A stretch of DNA of 64,000 nucleotides from Actinomadura graeca (GTDB taxonomy: Bacteria > Actinomycetota > Actinomycetes > Streptosporangiales > Streptosporangiaceae). The position numbers and the translations under genes were made by a program. Location of the stretch: contig NZ_CP059572.1 in the NCBI RefSeq assembly GCF_019175365.1, forward strand, positions 7,812,001 through 7,876,000, in the 5' to 3' direction. Below are positions 8,217 to 22,483 of the stretch, piece by piece (the stretch's first letter is position 1; every line of letters begins with the position of its first letter). Below the pieces are notes generated by a model. That model was not told the DNA's origin. It ran no database searches and was given only the letters and a program-made list of their open reading frames with translations.

Positions 8217-8921
8217 GTGTCCGGGACGAGCGAGCACCACCACGAGCACCGCGATGTGAGCGGCGGGTGGCTGCGGCCCGCGGTGTTCGGCGCGATGGAC
8301 GGCCTGGTGTCCAACTTCGCGCTGATCGCGGGGATCGCCGGCGGGCACGCGAGCCAGAAGGTCGTCCTGCTGGCGGGCCTGGCCGGGCTCGCGGCGGGCG
8401 CGTTCTCGATGGCGGCGGGGGAGTACGTCTCCGTCGCGTCCCAGAGCGAGCTGGCGGCGGCCGAGATCGAGGTGGAGCGGCTGGAGCTGGCCCGCCACCC
8501 CGCGGCCGAGGAGCGCGAGCTCGCCGAGGTCTTCGAGGCGCGCGGCGTCGACCCCGCGACGGCCGCGGAGGTCGCGCGGCAGCTGTCCCGCGACCCCGAC
8601 GAGGCGCTGGAGGTGCACACCCGTGAGGAGCTCGGGGTGACCCCGGGCGACCTGCCCTCACCGGTCCTCGCGGCGGTCTCGTCGTTCCTGTCGTTCGGCG
8701 TGGGCGCGCTGCTGCCGGTGCTGCCGTACCTGCTGGGCGGCGCCAGCCTGTGGCCCGCGGCGGCGGTCGCGGCGGTCGGGCTGTTCTGCGCGGGGGCGCT
8801 GGTGTCGCGGGTGACCACCCGCGCCTGGTGGTACGGCGGGCTCCGGCAGCTGGCGTTCGGCGCCGCCGCGGCCGCGATCACCTACGGCGTCGGCGCGCTC
8901 ATCGGCGGTAACGGCGTCTGA
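8217..8921 (+). CDS. VIT1/CCC1-family iron or manganese transporter
   Basis: This 234-residue membrane protein has the VIT1 layout: helix 1 with GAMDGLVSNFALIAGIAGG, helix 2 with GAFSMAAGEYVSVASQSE, a charged cytoplasmic segment rich in Glu and His (about 80-135), and three more helices after residue 145. The N-terminal HHHEHRD stretch may bind metal. Family members export or compartmentalise Fe2+/Mn2+. The GTG start at 8217 is 12 nt past the lgt stop, so co-transcription is likely. Confidence 0.9.
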   Translation: MSGTSEHHHEHRDVSGGWLRPAVFGAMDGLVSNFALIAGIAGGHASQKVVLLAGLAGLAAGAFSMAAGEYVSVASQSELAAAEIEVERLELARHPAAEERELAEVFEARGVDPATAAEVARQLSRDPDEALEVHTREELGVTPGDLPSPVLAAVSSFLSFGVGALLPVLPYLLGGASLWPAAAVAAVGLFCAGALVSRVTTRAWWYGGLRQLAFGAAAAAITYGVGALIGGNGV

Positions 8922-8991
8922 CCCTCGATGAACCCGGATGAAACGCCCTTTTGGCCACGCGGGGGCCCGCGGGACCGCTAAGCTCCGGGAC

Positions 8992-9789
8992 GTGATCGAG
9001 GCTCGTGACTCAGGTTCCCCAGGGGCCGCGCCCGAAGGCGGGCGGGACTTCTGGCCCGCCGACAGGCCGGAGACCGGCCGCAAACGCCCGAACCCCAAGA
9101 TCCTCTACGGCGGGGCCGCCCTGGTGGCCGTCGTGGTGGCCGCGGTCGCGGCCATGGTGCTGCTGGGCGGCGGGGACGGCGGGAGCGCCCCGAAGAACGT
9201 CCTCCCGACGGCCTACACCCCCGACTTCAGCGGCGAGGGCTTCACCCGGATCGCCTCGCGGGACGCCGACAAGCGGCCCGTCACCGAGGCCGAGGCGCTC
9301 GGCGGGGACGCCAAGAGCCTCACCTCCGGCAAGTACACCTTCACCCTGGCGGCCTCGAACCTCACGGGCGACTGCAAGAGCGTGACGTGGGGCGCCCGGC
9401 TCCAGGGCGACCTCGCCAAGTACGGCTGCTCGCAGGTCCTGCGCGGCGCGTACGTGAGCTCCGACAAGAAGTACGTCGGCCAGTTCATCGTGGTCAACCT
9501 CGCGAGCGAGGAGGGCGTCAAGCAGGTCCAGCGCGACCTCGACAAGGCCACCGGCGCGGGCTGGGTGCGGCCTCTGAACGCGCCCGGCGTCCCGGCGTTC
9601 GGCGCCGGGTTCAGCGCCGCCTACGCCAAGACCTACGGCCACTACGCCGTCATCACCTGGGTCGAGCGGGCCGGGGGCGTCCAGCCAGCCTCGCTGAACG
9701 AGATGATCGACGTGAGCCTGGTGATCGAGAAGCCCGCCGACTTCGTGTGGGGACGCCTCGACCTCGCCGGCGGCGGGCAGCGGCGGTGA
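8992..9789 (+). CDS. Membrane-anchored protein of unknown function, paralogue 1
   Basis: I do not recognise a named family. From GTG 8992 the protein has 265 residues: about 30 polar cytoplasmic residues, one TM helix (about 37-57), then an extracellular domain. That domain contains a cysteine pair (CKSVTWGARLQGDLAKYGC) and an aromatic-rich end (GHYAVITWVERAGG). TAAGCT lies 7 nt before the GTG, suggesting a leaderless transcript; an ATG at 8938 is an alternative. The next gene is a diverged copy with the same cysteine spacing. Confidence 0.75.
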   Translation: MIEARDSGSPGAAPEGGRDFWPADRPETGRKRPNPKILYGGAALVAVVVAAVAAMVLLGGGDGGSAPKNVLPTAYTPDFSGEGFTRIASRDADKRPVTEAEALGGDAKSLTSGKYTFTLAASNLTGDCKSVTWGARLQGDLAKYGCSQVLRGAYVSSDKKYVGQFIVVNLASEEGVKQVQRDLDKATGAGWVRPLNAPGVPAFGAGFSAAYAKTYGHYAVITWVERAGGVQPASLNEMIDVSLVIEKPADFVWGRLDLAGGGQRR

Positions 9790-9841
9790 CCGATGCGCGC
9801 GGGGGCGTGCCACCCGCCCCCGGCGGGTAGTCTGCCCCGTC

Positions 9842-10885
9842 GTGGATCCCGATGACCCCCGCCGCGGACGCGGCCCCCGCCGAGCCCCGGTGAGCCGATC
9901 CGGCCGGGGACGGGCCGCCCCCCGCCGGAACCCGGGACGGGCCCCCGGCCGGGCCCCTTCCCCGCGCGACGGCCTCCCGGAGGCCACCTACCCCGACCTC
10001 CCGCACACCCCGCGGCCGTCCGCCAAGGGAACGAAGCGCCCTGGCGGGCGCGGCTCCGCGGTGGGGCGGAACGAGCCACGCGGCCGTGGCGCCGCACCCG
10101 TCCCGGACGGCGGGCCCGAACCCCGGCGGCGGACCAGGGCGCCTGGCCCGAGGGCCTACTTCTGGGCGGCCGGGGCGCTCATCGCCGTCGGGGCCGCCGC
10201 GACCGGCGGCGCCGTCCTGCTCCGGGACGGTGACGACCCGGTCGCCCGGCGCGCCCCCGCCGCGGTCCTGGGCGCCGCCGCGAGCAGCGGCCCCTCGCCC
10301 GCCTCCTACTCCAGCTCGCCCACGTCCGCGGCGTACGCGGGCATCGCCCAGCGGACCGCCGACCCCGCGCCGCTGACGGCCGGTGAGGCGTTCCCGTCCT
10401 CCGCGGAGAGGACGACCGTGCCCGGCGGCGTCTCCCTGACGCTGCGCGCCAGGCGGGTGGACGGCGACTGCACCGCCGCCGTGTGGGGCGCGACCGTCGC
10501 CGGGGACCTGAGGCGCGGCGGGTGCACGCAGGCCGTCCGGGGCATCTACTCCGACACCCGGCGCGGCTACGGGCTGGCCGTCGCGGTGTTCAACCTGGCC
10601 GGCTCGGCGGACGCCGACCGCTTCGTCGATCTCCTGGACCGCACCCGCGGCGGCGGCTTCGTCCGCCCCCTGGAGGCCCCGGCGCCGCTCGCCTCGTTCG
10701 GCCGGGACTTCGGGATGGCGCGCGGCCTGGCCATGGGCCACTTCGCCGTCGTCTCCTGGGCGCAGCGCCTGGACGGCACGGGCGACGAGCGGGACGAGAC
10801 GCTGCTGTCGCTGCTGATCGAGGGCGGCAAGGCCCCGGCGGTGCTCGGCCGCGCGGCACGCGCCTCAGGCCGCCCCTCGTCCTGA
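9842..10885 (+). CDS. Membrane-anchored protein of unknown function, paralogue 2
   Basis: The 347-residue protein starts at GTG 9842, and TAGTCT 7 nt upstream suggests a leaderless mRNA. A long Arg/Pro-rich cytoplasmic head (about 1-100) leads to one TM helix (about 108-128) and a Ser/Pro linker. The extracellular domain is clearly homologous to the previous gene: CTAAVWGATVAGDLRRGGC, then RGIYSDTRRGY, GGGFVRPLEAP and GHFAVVSWAQ. The tandem arrangement implies duplication. The two conserved cysteines probably form a disulfide, which fits the redox genes nearby. Function unknown. Confidence 0.75.
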   Translation: MDPDDPRRGRGPRRAPVSRSGRGRAAPRRNPGRAPGRAPSPRDGLPEATYPDLPHTPRPSAKGTKRPGGRGSAVGRNEPRGRGAAPVPDGGPEPRRRTRAPGPRAYFWAAGALIAVGAAATGGAVLLRDGDDPVARRAPAAVLGAAASSGPSPASYSSSPTSAAYAGIAQRTADPAPLTAGEAFPSSAERTTVPGGVSLTLRARRVDGDCTAAVWGATVAGDLRRGGCTQAVRGIYSDTRRGYGLAVAVFNLAGSADADRFVDLLDRTRGGGFVRPLEAPAPLASFGRDFGMARGLAMGHFAVVSWAQRLDGTGDERDETLLSLLIEGGKAPAVLGRAARASGRPSS

Positions 10886-11010
10886 GGGCCCGGCGCGGGC
10901 ACCGGCCGGCCGGGAAATGAGCACATGTCCGTCCCCACAAGGTAAACATCGCCCTCCGGTGATGATCCTCACCAGGTCAGCGGCCGGGTGCCCTCGGCGC
11001 CGCCCGGTAC

Positions 11011-11026
11011 CATGGTCTAAACCACT
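11011..11026 (+). promoter_or_regulatory. DasR-type operator (dre-like) upstream of gltB
   Basis: TGGTCTAAACCA (11013-11024) matches the GntR-family DasR core TGGTCTAGACCA at 11 of 12 positions, and the following CT also matches the extended site. It lies about 170 bp before gltB. The rest of the 307-bp gap (10886-11192) shows no other feature I can name; a GGAGG ribosome site is at 11184-11188. Confidence 0.55.
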
Positions 11027-11192
11027 GGGAGATGACGCACAGCCGATCGCCGCGGATGAGTTTCGCGATCCGGTGCACACGGGCATGATCCCGGCAGTGA
11101 TGTAATGTCATCTCACCGCAGCAGGGCCAACGTCGTCCCGGACTGCACTGACATCGACGCAGTGACACGACACGACGACGACGGGAGGGTTG

Positions 11193-15776
<4,584 letters not shown>

Positions 15777-15789
15777 GAGGGGGATTCCC

Positions 15790-17253
<1,464 letters not shown>

Positions 17254-17282
17254 GCGAGGGCCTGGGCGGCGGTGTGATCGAC

Positions 17283-17310
17283 GGCCCCGGAGGCGCCCGC
17301 CTCCGGGGCC
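17283..17310 (+). terminator. gltBD terminator hairpin
   Basis: GGCCCCGGAGGCG (17283-17295) pairs perfectly with 17298-17310 across a 2-nt gap, giving about 12 usable base pairs. There is no T-run. It lies 29 nt after gltD. Confidence 0.75.
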
Positions 17311-17504
17311 CGCACCTTCCGGATGATCTTGGTGCTGGTCACGGGCCGGCCGGGTGACACGCCGGTCCGGCGTGCCCGCCCTTGTGCTCCCCCGGGCGGT
17401 CGGCTACGTTCGGCGACGCGACGGCCGGTCGCCGGCCGTCCGCCGTGCGGACCGCGCCGCCGGCCGGCCGCGGAGTCTCCCGCACCCCGCACGCGGGACA
17501 TCAG

Positions 17505-17539
17505 GGGCCCGGCCACCCACCGCTGGGGTGGCCGGGCCC
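17505..17539. other. Second perfect hairpin in the gltD-17618 gap
   Basis: Arms 17505-17518 and 17526-17539 are a perfect 14-bp inverted repeat with a 7-nt loop. It could be a backup terminator or an operator. The rest of the 364-bp gap (17254-17617) is GC-rich with no believable gene. Confidence 0.5.
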
Positions 17540-17617
17540 GCCCGCGTCCACGGCCGCCCGCGCGCGTGTCCGTTTCCTACAAGACCGCTGCTCCACGCCC
17601 GTCCTAGCGTTGGGCGC

Positions 17618-18496
17618 ATGAGAGTCCTGCGAGAAACCGGCCTGGCCCGCGCCGAGGAGTTCATGCGGCTCAACGGCCGTCTCATAGACCGCCGTCTCTT
17701 CGCGCTGCACTTCCGCGGAGGACCGGCGGCGCCCGTCCTCGCCGCCCTCAGGGGGTACGAGAACCCGGACGGGGGATACGGCCACGCGCTCGAACCCGAC
17801 CTGCGGGGCGAGGGCAGCCAGCCCGTTCCCGCGCAGCACGCGCTGGAGTTCATCGACCAGGCCGGTGCGAACGACGACCCGGCCGTCACCCGCATCGGCG
17901 ACTACCTGGCGTCCATCACGGGCGACGACGGGGGAGTGCCGTTCGTCCTGCCGTCCGTGCGGGAGACCCCGCACGCGCCGTGGTGGCAGACCCCCGACGA
18001 CCCGCCGGGCAACATCAATCCCACCGCGACGCTCGCCGGGATGCTCTACCGCGCCGGGTCCGCCCACCCGTGGCTCGGCCCCGCGACCGCGTTCTGCTGG
18101 CGGTACCTGGAGGGCGCGGCCGCCGAACCCGGCCCCTACGACGTCCTGGCGGTCCTCTCCTTCCTCGACCACGTCCCCGACCGGGACCGCGCCGAGGCCG
18201 CGTTCGCCCGGCACCGTGACGCGCTCGCCGCGCCCGCCGTCTCCGGCCCGTCCGGCGAGGAGGACCGGCCCACCCCGCTCGACCTCGCCCCGGCACCGGG
18301 CGGCCTCGGCCGGCGCCTGTTCACCGACGACGTCGTCGACGCGCACCTGGACGCCCTGATCGAGGCGCAGGGCGAGGACGGCGGCTGGGACGTCGGCTTC
18401 CTCATCTGGACGCCCATCACCCGCCCCGAATGGCGCGGCCGCACGACCGTCGAACGGCTCAGGACGCTCCGGGCCTACGGGCGGCTCAAGCCCTGA
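17618..18496 (+). CDS. Prenyltransferase/squalene-cyclase-like toroid protein
   Basis: The 292-residue protein has alpha/alpha-toroid repeats of the terpene-cyclase/prenyltransferase type, visible as ALRGYENPDGGYGHALEPDL, YLASITGDDGGVPF and ALIEAQGEDGGWDVGF. There is no DxDD or other catalytic motif of true cyclases, so an enzymatic role is unproven. TAGCGT is 7 nt before ATG 17618, suggesting a leaderless transcript; an in-frame upstream extension to 17354 runs through hairpin DNA and is rejected. It is monocistronic, with the next gene convergent. Confidence 0.7.
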   Translation: MRVLRETGLARAEEFMRLNGRLIDRRLFALHFRGGPAAPVLAALRGYENPDGGYGHALEPDLRGEGSQPVPAQHALEFIDQAGANDDPAVTRIGDYLASITGDDGGVPFVLPSVRETPHAPWWQTPDDPPGNINPTATLAGMLYRAGSAHPWLGPATAFCWRYLEGAAAEPGPYDVLAVLSFLDHVPDRDRAEAAFARHRDALAAPAVSGPSGEEDRPTPLDLAPAPGGLGRRLFTDDVVDAHLDALIEAQGEDGGWDVGFLIWTPITRPEWRGRTTVERLRTLRAYGRLKP

Positions 18497-18550
18497 CCGC
18501 GCGTCCCCGGGCCGCGCCCCGGGTACCGCCGGCCCGCCACGGGGCATGGC

Positions 18551-19279
18551 TCACAGGAGGCCGCGGATGGGCTCGCCCGCGAGGTCGCGGACCTCATGGG
18601 CGAGGTGCGCCTGGTCGGCGTAGCCCGCGGCGAGCGCCACGTCCGCGAGGGGCCGCCCGGCGCGGGCCAGCCGCAGCGCCCGCTGGAAGCGCAGCACGCG
18701 CTGGAGCGTCTTCGGCCCGTACCCGAACGCCGCCAGCGACCGGCGCCTGAGCTGCCGCTCGCCGAGCCCGAGGGCGTCGGAGACCGCGCGGACCGAGGAC
18801 CGCGCGAGGCCGCTCACCACGGCCGGCACCAGCGGGTCCGAGGGCGCGGCCCGCGCCGCGCGCGCCGTCACCCCGGCGACCAGGACGCCGGGCCGCGCGT
18901 CCGGCACGGCCGCCGCCACCTCGGCGGCGAGCCGGTCGGCGTCGGCGCCCCACACCTCGCGCAGCGGGAGCCGCCCGTCCCGGACGGCGTCGGCGGGCAC
19001 GCCCAGCACCGGCGGCGCCAGGCCCGGCGCGAACCGCACCGCCACCACCGCGTCGCCGGGACGCATCGCGGCCGGCATCGGGCCGGTGTCGGGTCCCGCC
19101 AGCAGGATCCCCGCGTCCGACCAGATCAGGTCGACGCACCCGTCCGGCAGGACGCGCTGCACGAAGGGCGCGGCGTCCGGCGGCAGCGCGGCCGTCCAGG
19201 AGCACACGAGCCCGCTCCGGCGCGGGGCCGGCAGCTCGCGGTAGCCGGTGGGGTTCACATATCCCTGCATATCACCCAT
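18551..19279 (-). CDS. AraC-family transcription regulator
   Basis: The protein has 242 residues from ATG 19279 (or 19270). The N-terminal half (VLPDGCVDLIWSDAGILLAGPDTGP) is the sensor typical of the DUF6597-type AraC group. The C-terminal half has two helix-turn-helix motifs: the recognition region LGLGERQLRRRSLAAFGYGPK, then FQRALRLARAGRPLADVALAAGYADQAHLAHEVR. A longer frame up to 19660 merely mirrors the DJ-1 gene. It is divergent from the DJ-1/PfpI gene with a 39-bp gap, so it probably controls that gene. Confidence 0.88.
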   Translation of the reverse strand: MGDMQGYVNPTGYRELPAPRRSGLVCSWTAALPPDAAPFVQRVLPDGCVDLIWSDAGILLAGPDTGPMPAAMRPGDAVVAVRFAPGLAPPVLGVPADAVRDGRLPLREVWGADADRLAAEVAAAVPDARPGVLVAGVTARAARAAPSDPLVPAVVSGLARSSVRAVSDALGLGERQLRRRSLAAFGYGPKTLQRVLRFQRALRLARAGRPLADVALAAGYADQAHLAHEVRDLAGEPIRGLL

Positions 19280-19318
19280 ATCCCTGGGCAAGGGCCCTAG
19301 GAGAGAACGGAGGATCCC

Positions 19319-19873
19319 ATGTCGACAGCACTGCAGGGCAAGACGATCGCCTTCCTCTGCGCGCCCGAGGGCACCGAGCAGGTCGAGCTGACCGAGCCGT
19401 GGAAGGCCGTGGAGGGCGCGGGAGGACGTCCCCGGCTGGTCTCCACCCAGTCCGGGCGCATCCAGGCGTTCGACCATCTGGACAAGGGCGACACCTTCCC
19501 GGTCGACACGACCGTGGACGTCTCCGGCCACGAGGAGTTCGACGCGCTCGTGCTGCCCGGCGGCGTCGCCAACCCCGACTTCCTCCGGACCGAGCCGGGG
19601 GCCGTCGCGTTCGCCAGGTCGTTCTTCGACGCGGGCAAGCCCGTCGCGGCGATCTGCCACGCCCCGTGGACGCTCATCGAGGCGGACGTGGTGCGGGGCC
19701 GCACCATGACGTCCTGGCCGAGCCTCCGGACGGACCTGCTCAACGCGGGTGCCACCTGGGTGGACGAGGAGGTGAAGGTTTGCCGATCCGGGCCCAACGT
19801 CCTCGTGACGAGCCGGCGGCCGGACGACCTCAAGGCGTTCGGCCGGGCGGCGATCGAGGCGTTCACGGGCTGA
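19319..19873 (+). CDS. DJ-1/PfpI family protein (glyoxalase/deglycase-like)
   Basis: This 184-residue class I glutamine-amidotransferase-like protein has the nucleophile elbow AICHAPWTLIEAD (Cys about residue 113), a conserved early Glu (CAPEGTEQVE) and the C-terminal VTSRRPDDLKAF. Members act as proteases, glyoxalase III or stress-linked deglycases; the sequence does not decide between these. GGAGG 6 nt upstream supports ATG 19319. The divergent AraC gene is its likely regulator. Confidence 0.9.
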   Translation: MSTALQGKTIAFLCAPEGTEQVELTEPWKAVEGAGGRPRLVSTQSGRIQAFDHLDKGDTFPVDTTVDVSGHEEFDALVLPGGVANPDFLRTEPGAVAFARSFFDAGKPVAAICHAPWTLIEADVVRGRTMTSWPSLRTDLLNAGATWVDEEVKVCRSGPNVLVTSRRPDDLKAFGRAAIEAFTG

Positions 19874-19884
19874 TCGGCCACATG

Positions 19885-19909
19885 TGGTCTAGACCTCTGA
19901 GCTAGACCA
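19885..19909 (+). promoter_or_regulatory. Two adjacent DasR-type operators upstream of pyk
   Basis: TGGTCTAGACCT (19885-19896) matches the DasR core at 11/12 and TGAGCTAGACCA (19898-19909) at 10/12. Their centres are 13 bp apart. They lie 66-91 bp before the pyk start, inside the 102-bp gap after the DJ-1 gene. DasR represses genes of GlcNAc use and linked glycolysis in streptomycetes. Confidence 0.65.
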
Positions 19910-19975
19910 ATCCGCGCAGGGGAGACCACCACATCCTGCACGAATATCCGTACCGGCGGGTAACTAAGTACCGTT

Positions 19976-21415
19976 GTGCACGTGACCCGTCGAGCGAAGA
20001 TCGTCAGCACCATCGGACCCGCCTGCTCCAGCGTCGAGCAGATCAACGCCCTCGTCGAGGCCGGCGTCGACGTCGCCCGGCTCAACATGAGCCATGGCGA
20101 GCACGCCGTCCACGAGGAGGTCTACCACCGGATCCGGGCCGCGGCCGAGGCCACCGGACGCGGCGTCGGCATCCTCGCCGACCTGCAGGGCCCCAAGATC
20201 CGCATCGGCCGGTTCCCGGACGGTCCCGTCCGCCTCACCCTCGGCGACGAGTTCACCATCACCACCGAGGCCGTCCCCGGGAGCCGCCGCGAGGTCTCCA
20301 CGACCTACCAGGGCCTGCCGGGCGACGTGACCCCGGGCGACACCGTCCTCATCGACGACGGCAGGGTCGCCCTGCAGGTCGAGGAGGTGGACGGGCCCCG
20401 CGTGCGCACCACCGTCACCGTCGGGGGCATGGTCTCCGACAACAAGGGACTGAACCTGCCGGGCGTGCCCGTCAGCGTCCCCGCGCTGACCGAGAAGGAC
20501 GAGGCCGACCTGCGCTGGGCGCTGCGCCTCGGCGTCGACCTGGTCGCCCTCTCCTTCGTGCGCACCCCCGCCGACGCCGACATCTGCTATCAGATCATGG
20601 AGGAGGAGGGCGTCCGCGTCCCCCTCATCGGGAAGATCGAGAAGCCGCAGGCCGTCGAGCGGCTCCCCGAGATCGTCGCCGCCTTCGACGGCATCATGGT
20701 GGCGCGCGGCGACCTCGGCGTCGAGCTGCCGCTGGAGCAGGTCCCGATCGTGCAGAAGCGCGCCATCGAGCTGTGCCGCGAGAAGGCCCGCCCGGTCATC
20801 GTCGCGACCCAGATGCTCGAGTCGATGATCTCCGCGCCCCGGCCCACCCGCGCCGAGACCTCCGACGTCGCCAACGCCGTCTTCGAGGGCGCCGACGCCG
20901 TGATGCTGTCGGGCGAGACGAGCGTCGGCCAGTACCCCATCGAGTCCGTGCTGACGATGAGCCGCATCGTCAGCACGGCGGAGCAGGCCTCGCTGCAGGC
21001 CACCCACACCCTCGACCGCATCCCCGAGACGGTCGGCGGCGCCATCGCCCGGGCCGCGGCGGAGGTCGGCGCGACGGTCGGCGCCGAGGCGCTCGTGGCG
21101 TTCACGATGTCGGGCGAGACCGCCCGGCGGCTGTCGCGCTACCGGTCCCCGATCCCGCTGCTCGCCTTCACCTCCGTGCCCGCCGTCCGCGGGCGGCTGG
21201 CGCACGTGTGGGGCGTGGAGACCTTCATCGTCCCGCAGGTCGACCACACCGACGACATGGTGGCCCAGGTCGAGCAGGCGCTGCTGGAGATCGGACGCTG
21301 CCAGAAGGGCGACCGCGTGGTCGTCGTGGCGGGCTCGCCCCCCGGCACCCCCGGCTCCACCAACGCGCTGCGCGTCCACAACATCGGGGACACCATCTCG
21401 ATGGCCGCCCCCTGA
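19976..21415 (+). CDS. pyk: Pyruvate kinase
   Basis: Last step of glycolysis: PEP + ADP to pyruvate + ATP. The product has 479 residues. Visible are RRAKIVSTIGPA at the N-terminus, NMSHGEH (substrate Arg/Asn region), the beta-barrel B domain (about 70-165), LIGKIEKPQAVERL with the catalytic Lys, MVARGDLGVELPLEQVP and VATQMLESMI. The C-terminal regulatory domain has FTMSGETARRLSRYR. TAAGTA (19965-19970) just before GTG 19976 suggests leaderless initiation; GTG 19982 is an alternative. The DasR-type sites upstream suggest control by amino-sugar status. Confidence 0.97.
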   Translation: MHVTRRAKIVSTIGPACSSVEQINALVEAGVDVARLNMSHGEHAVHEEVYHRIRAAAEATGRGVGILADLQGPKIRIGRFPDGPVRLTLGDEFTITTEAVPGSRREVSTTYQGLPGDVTPGDTVLIDDGRVALQVEEVDGPRVRTTVTVGGMVSDNKGLNLPGVPVSVPALTEKDEADLRWALRLGVDLVALSFVRTPADADICYQIMEEEGVRVPLIGKIEKPQAVERLPEIVAAFDGIMVARGDLGVELPLEQVPIVQKRAIELCREKARPVIVATQMLESMISAPRPTRAETSDVANAVFEGADAVMLSGETSVGQYPIESVLTMSRIVSTAEQASLQATHTLDRIPETVGGAIARAAAEVGATVGAEALVAFTMSGETARRLSRYRSPIPLLAFTSVPAVRGRLAHVWGVETFIVPQVDHTDDMVAQVEQALLEIGRCQKGDRVVVVAGSPPGTPGSTNALRVHNIGDTISMAAP

Positions 21416-21480
21416 TCCGGGCGGCCCCGCCGGTCGCGCGGCGATCACCGGGCGGTCTCGTTTGCACGTCGCTCCGGGAG

Positions 21481-21499
21481 ACCCGCCGGCCGGGCGGGT
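21481..21499. terminator. Possible bidirectional hairpin between pyk and the tRNA
   Basis: ACCCGCC (21481-21487) pairs with GGCGGGT (21493-21499) over a 5-nt loop. It could serve both the plus-strand pyk and the minus-strand tRNA. It is short, so evidence is weak. Confidence 0.35.
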
Positions 21500-21555
21500 C
21501 GCCGCGGCCGCCTCGGGAACGGGCGGGCACGGGGGAGGGGAAGGCGATGACGGGG

Positions 21556-21628
21556 TGCCCCGAGTGGGATTCGAACCCACACTAAACGGTGTTTGAGACC
21601 GCTTCCTCTGCCATTGGGATATCGGGGC
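21556..21628 (-). tRNA. tRNA with CAA anticodon (Leu), short variable loop
   Basis: A 73-nt cloverleaf. The 7-bp acceptor stem is perfect (GCCCCGA with TCGGGGC), with discriminator A and no encoded CCA. The anticodon stem GCGGT/ACCGT encloses loop CTCAAAC, giving anticodon CAA. The T-arm is GTGGG-TTCGAAT-CCCAC. The variable loop is only 5 nt (TTAGT), whereas leucine tRNAs normally carry a long variable arm. The D-stem is weak (TCC/GGA). Identity by anticodon is Leu; charging identity is uncertain. Confidence 0.85.
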
Positions 21629-21631
21629 CTA

Positions 21632-21650
21632 TGTCCGATCAAATCGGACA
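21632..21650. promoter_or_regulatory. Perfect 8-bp inverted repeat beside the tRNA 5' end
   Basis: TGTCCGAT-CAA-ATCGGACA lies 3 bp upstream of the tRNA on its strand and 81 bp before the response-regulator start. It could be an operator or a precursor-RNA hairpin. Confidence 0.4.
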
Positions 21651-21730
21651 CCATGGCCATATCGCGCGGGCGGGAGCCCCGGGGCGCCCTGCCGCAGACC
21701 AGCGTAGCGGGTCCCGGTAGGCTCGTGCGC

Positions 21731-22342
21731 GTGGAGACCGCTCGGCGAGTAGTGATCGCGGAAGACGAGGCCCTGATCCGGCTGGACCTCAAGGAGATGC
21801 TCCAGGAGGACGGCTACGACGTCGTGGGCGAGGCGGGCGACGGCGAGACCGCCGTGCGGCTGGCCGGCGACCTCAAGCCGGACCTCGTCATCCTGGACGT
21901 GAAGATGCCCGTCCTGGACGGCATCTCCGCCGCCGAGAGGATCTCGGCCGACCGGATCGCCCCCGTCGTGATCCTCACCGCGTTCTCCCAGCGCGAGCTC
22001 GTCCAGCGGGCCACCGACGCGGGCGCGATGGCCTACCTCGTCAAGCCGTTCACCAAGACCGATCTCGCGCCCGCGATCGAGATGGCCCTCAGCCGCTACA
22101 CCGAGCTGCGCGCGCTGGAGTCGGAGGTCGCCGGCCTCCAGGACCGGCTGGAGACCCGCAAGCTCGTGGACCGCGCCAAGGGCCTCCTCCAGGAGGCCAA
22201 CGGGTGGACCGAGCCCGAGGCGTTCCGCTGGATCCAGAAGACCTCCATGGACCGCAGGCTCACCATGCGCGCCGTCGCCGAGGCCGTCGTCGCCGGCGCC
22301 ACGGGCGGGGCGCCCGGAGGGGACGGGCCCGCCGCGGGCTGA
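21731..22342 (+). CDS. ANTAR-domain response regulator
   Basis: The 203-residue protein has a receiver domain (VVIAEDEALIRLDL, phospho-acceptor D56 in LVILDVKMP, Thr in VILTAFS and YLVKPF) followed by an ANTAR RNA-binding domain (about 135-190: LVDRAKGLLQEANGWTEPEAFRWIQKTSMD). ANTAR regulators act as antiterminators by binding paired hairpins in leader RNA. GTG 21731 was chosen because TAGGCT (21718-21723) is 7 nt upstream and because the longer frame would run through the tRNA gene. No cognate kinase is adjacent. Confidence 0.93.
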   Translation: METARRVVIAEDEALIRLDLKEMLQEDGYDVVGEAGDGETAVRLAGDLKPDLVILDVKMPVLDGISAAERISADRIAPVVILTAFSQRELVQRATDAGAMAYLVKPFTKTDLAPAIEMALSRYTELRALESEVAGLQDRLETRKLVDRAKGLLQEANGWTEPEAFRWIQKTSMDRRLTMRAVAEAVVAGATGGAPGGDGPAAG

Positions 22343-22483
22343 CCTCCCTTGTCACAGCGTGCCTGATCCTCCCCTGTCACCCTTTGTGTCACGGGGGTCT
22401 CAGGCGGGCACCGTGCGCGATGGGTTCCCCTCGCACTCCGTAATCGTCGCTGGCAATGCCATATATCCGATGAGCACGACGGA

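Noticed and set aside
11080..11120. GlnR box before gltB
   Set aside because: GTAAT and TCACC words are present but the spacing and half-site sequence do not fit the consensus.
19280..19660. N-terminal extension of the AraC regulator
   Set aside because: It is antisense to the DJ-1 gene and not like any AraC N-terminus.
21593..21730. Upstream start for the ANTAR regulator
   Set aside because: It would overlap the tRNA gene; GTG 21731 has a good -10 hexamer and matches the receiver start.
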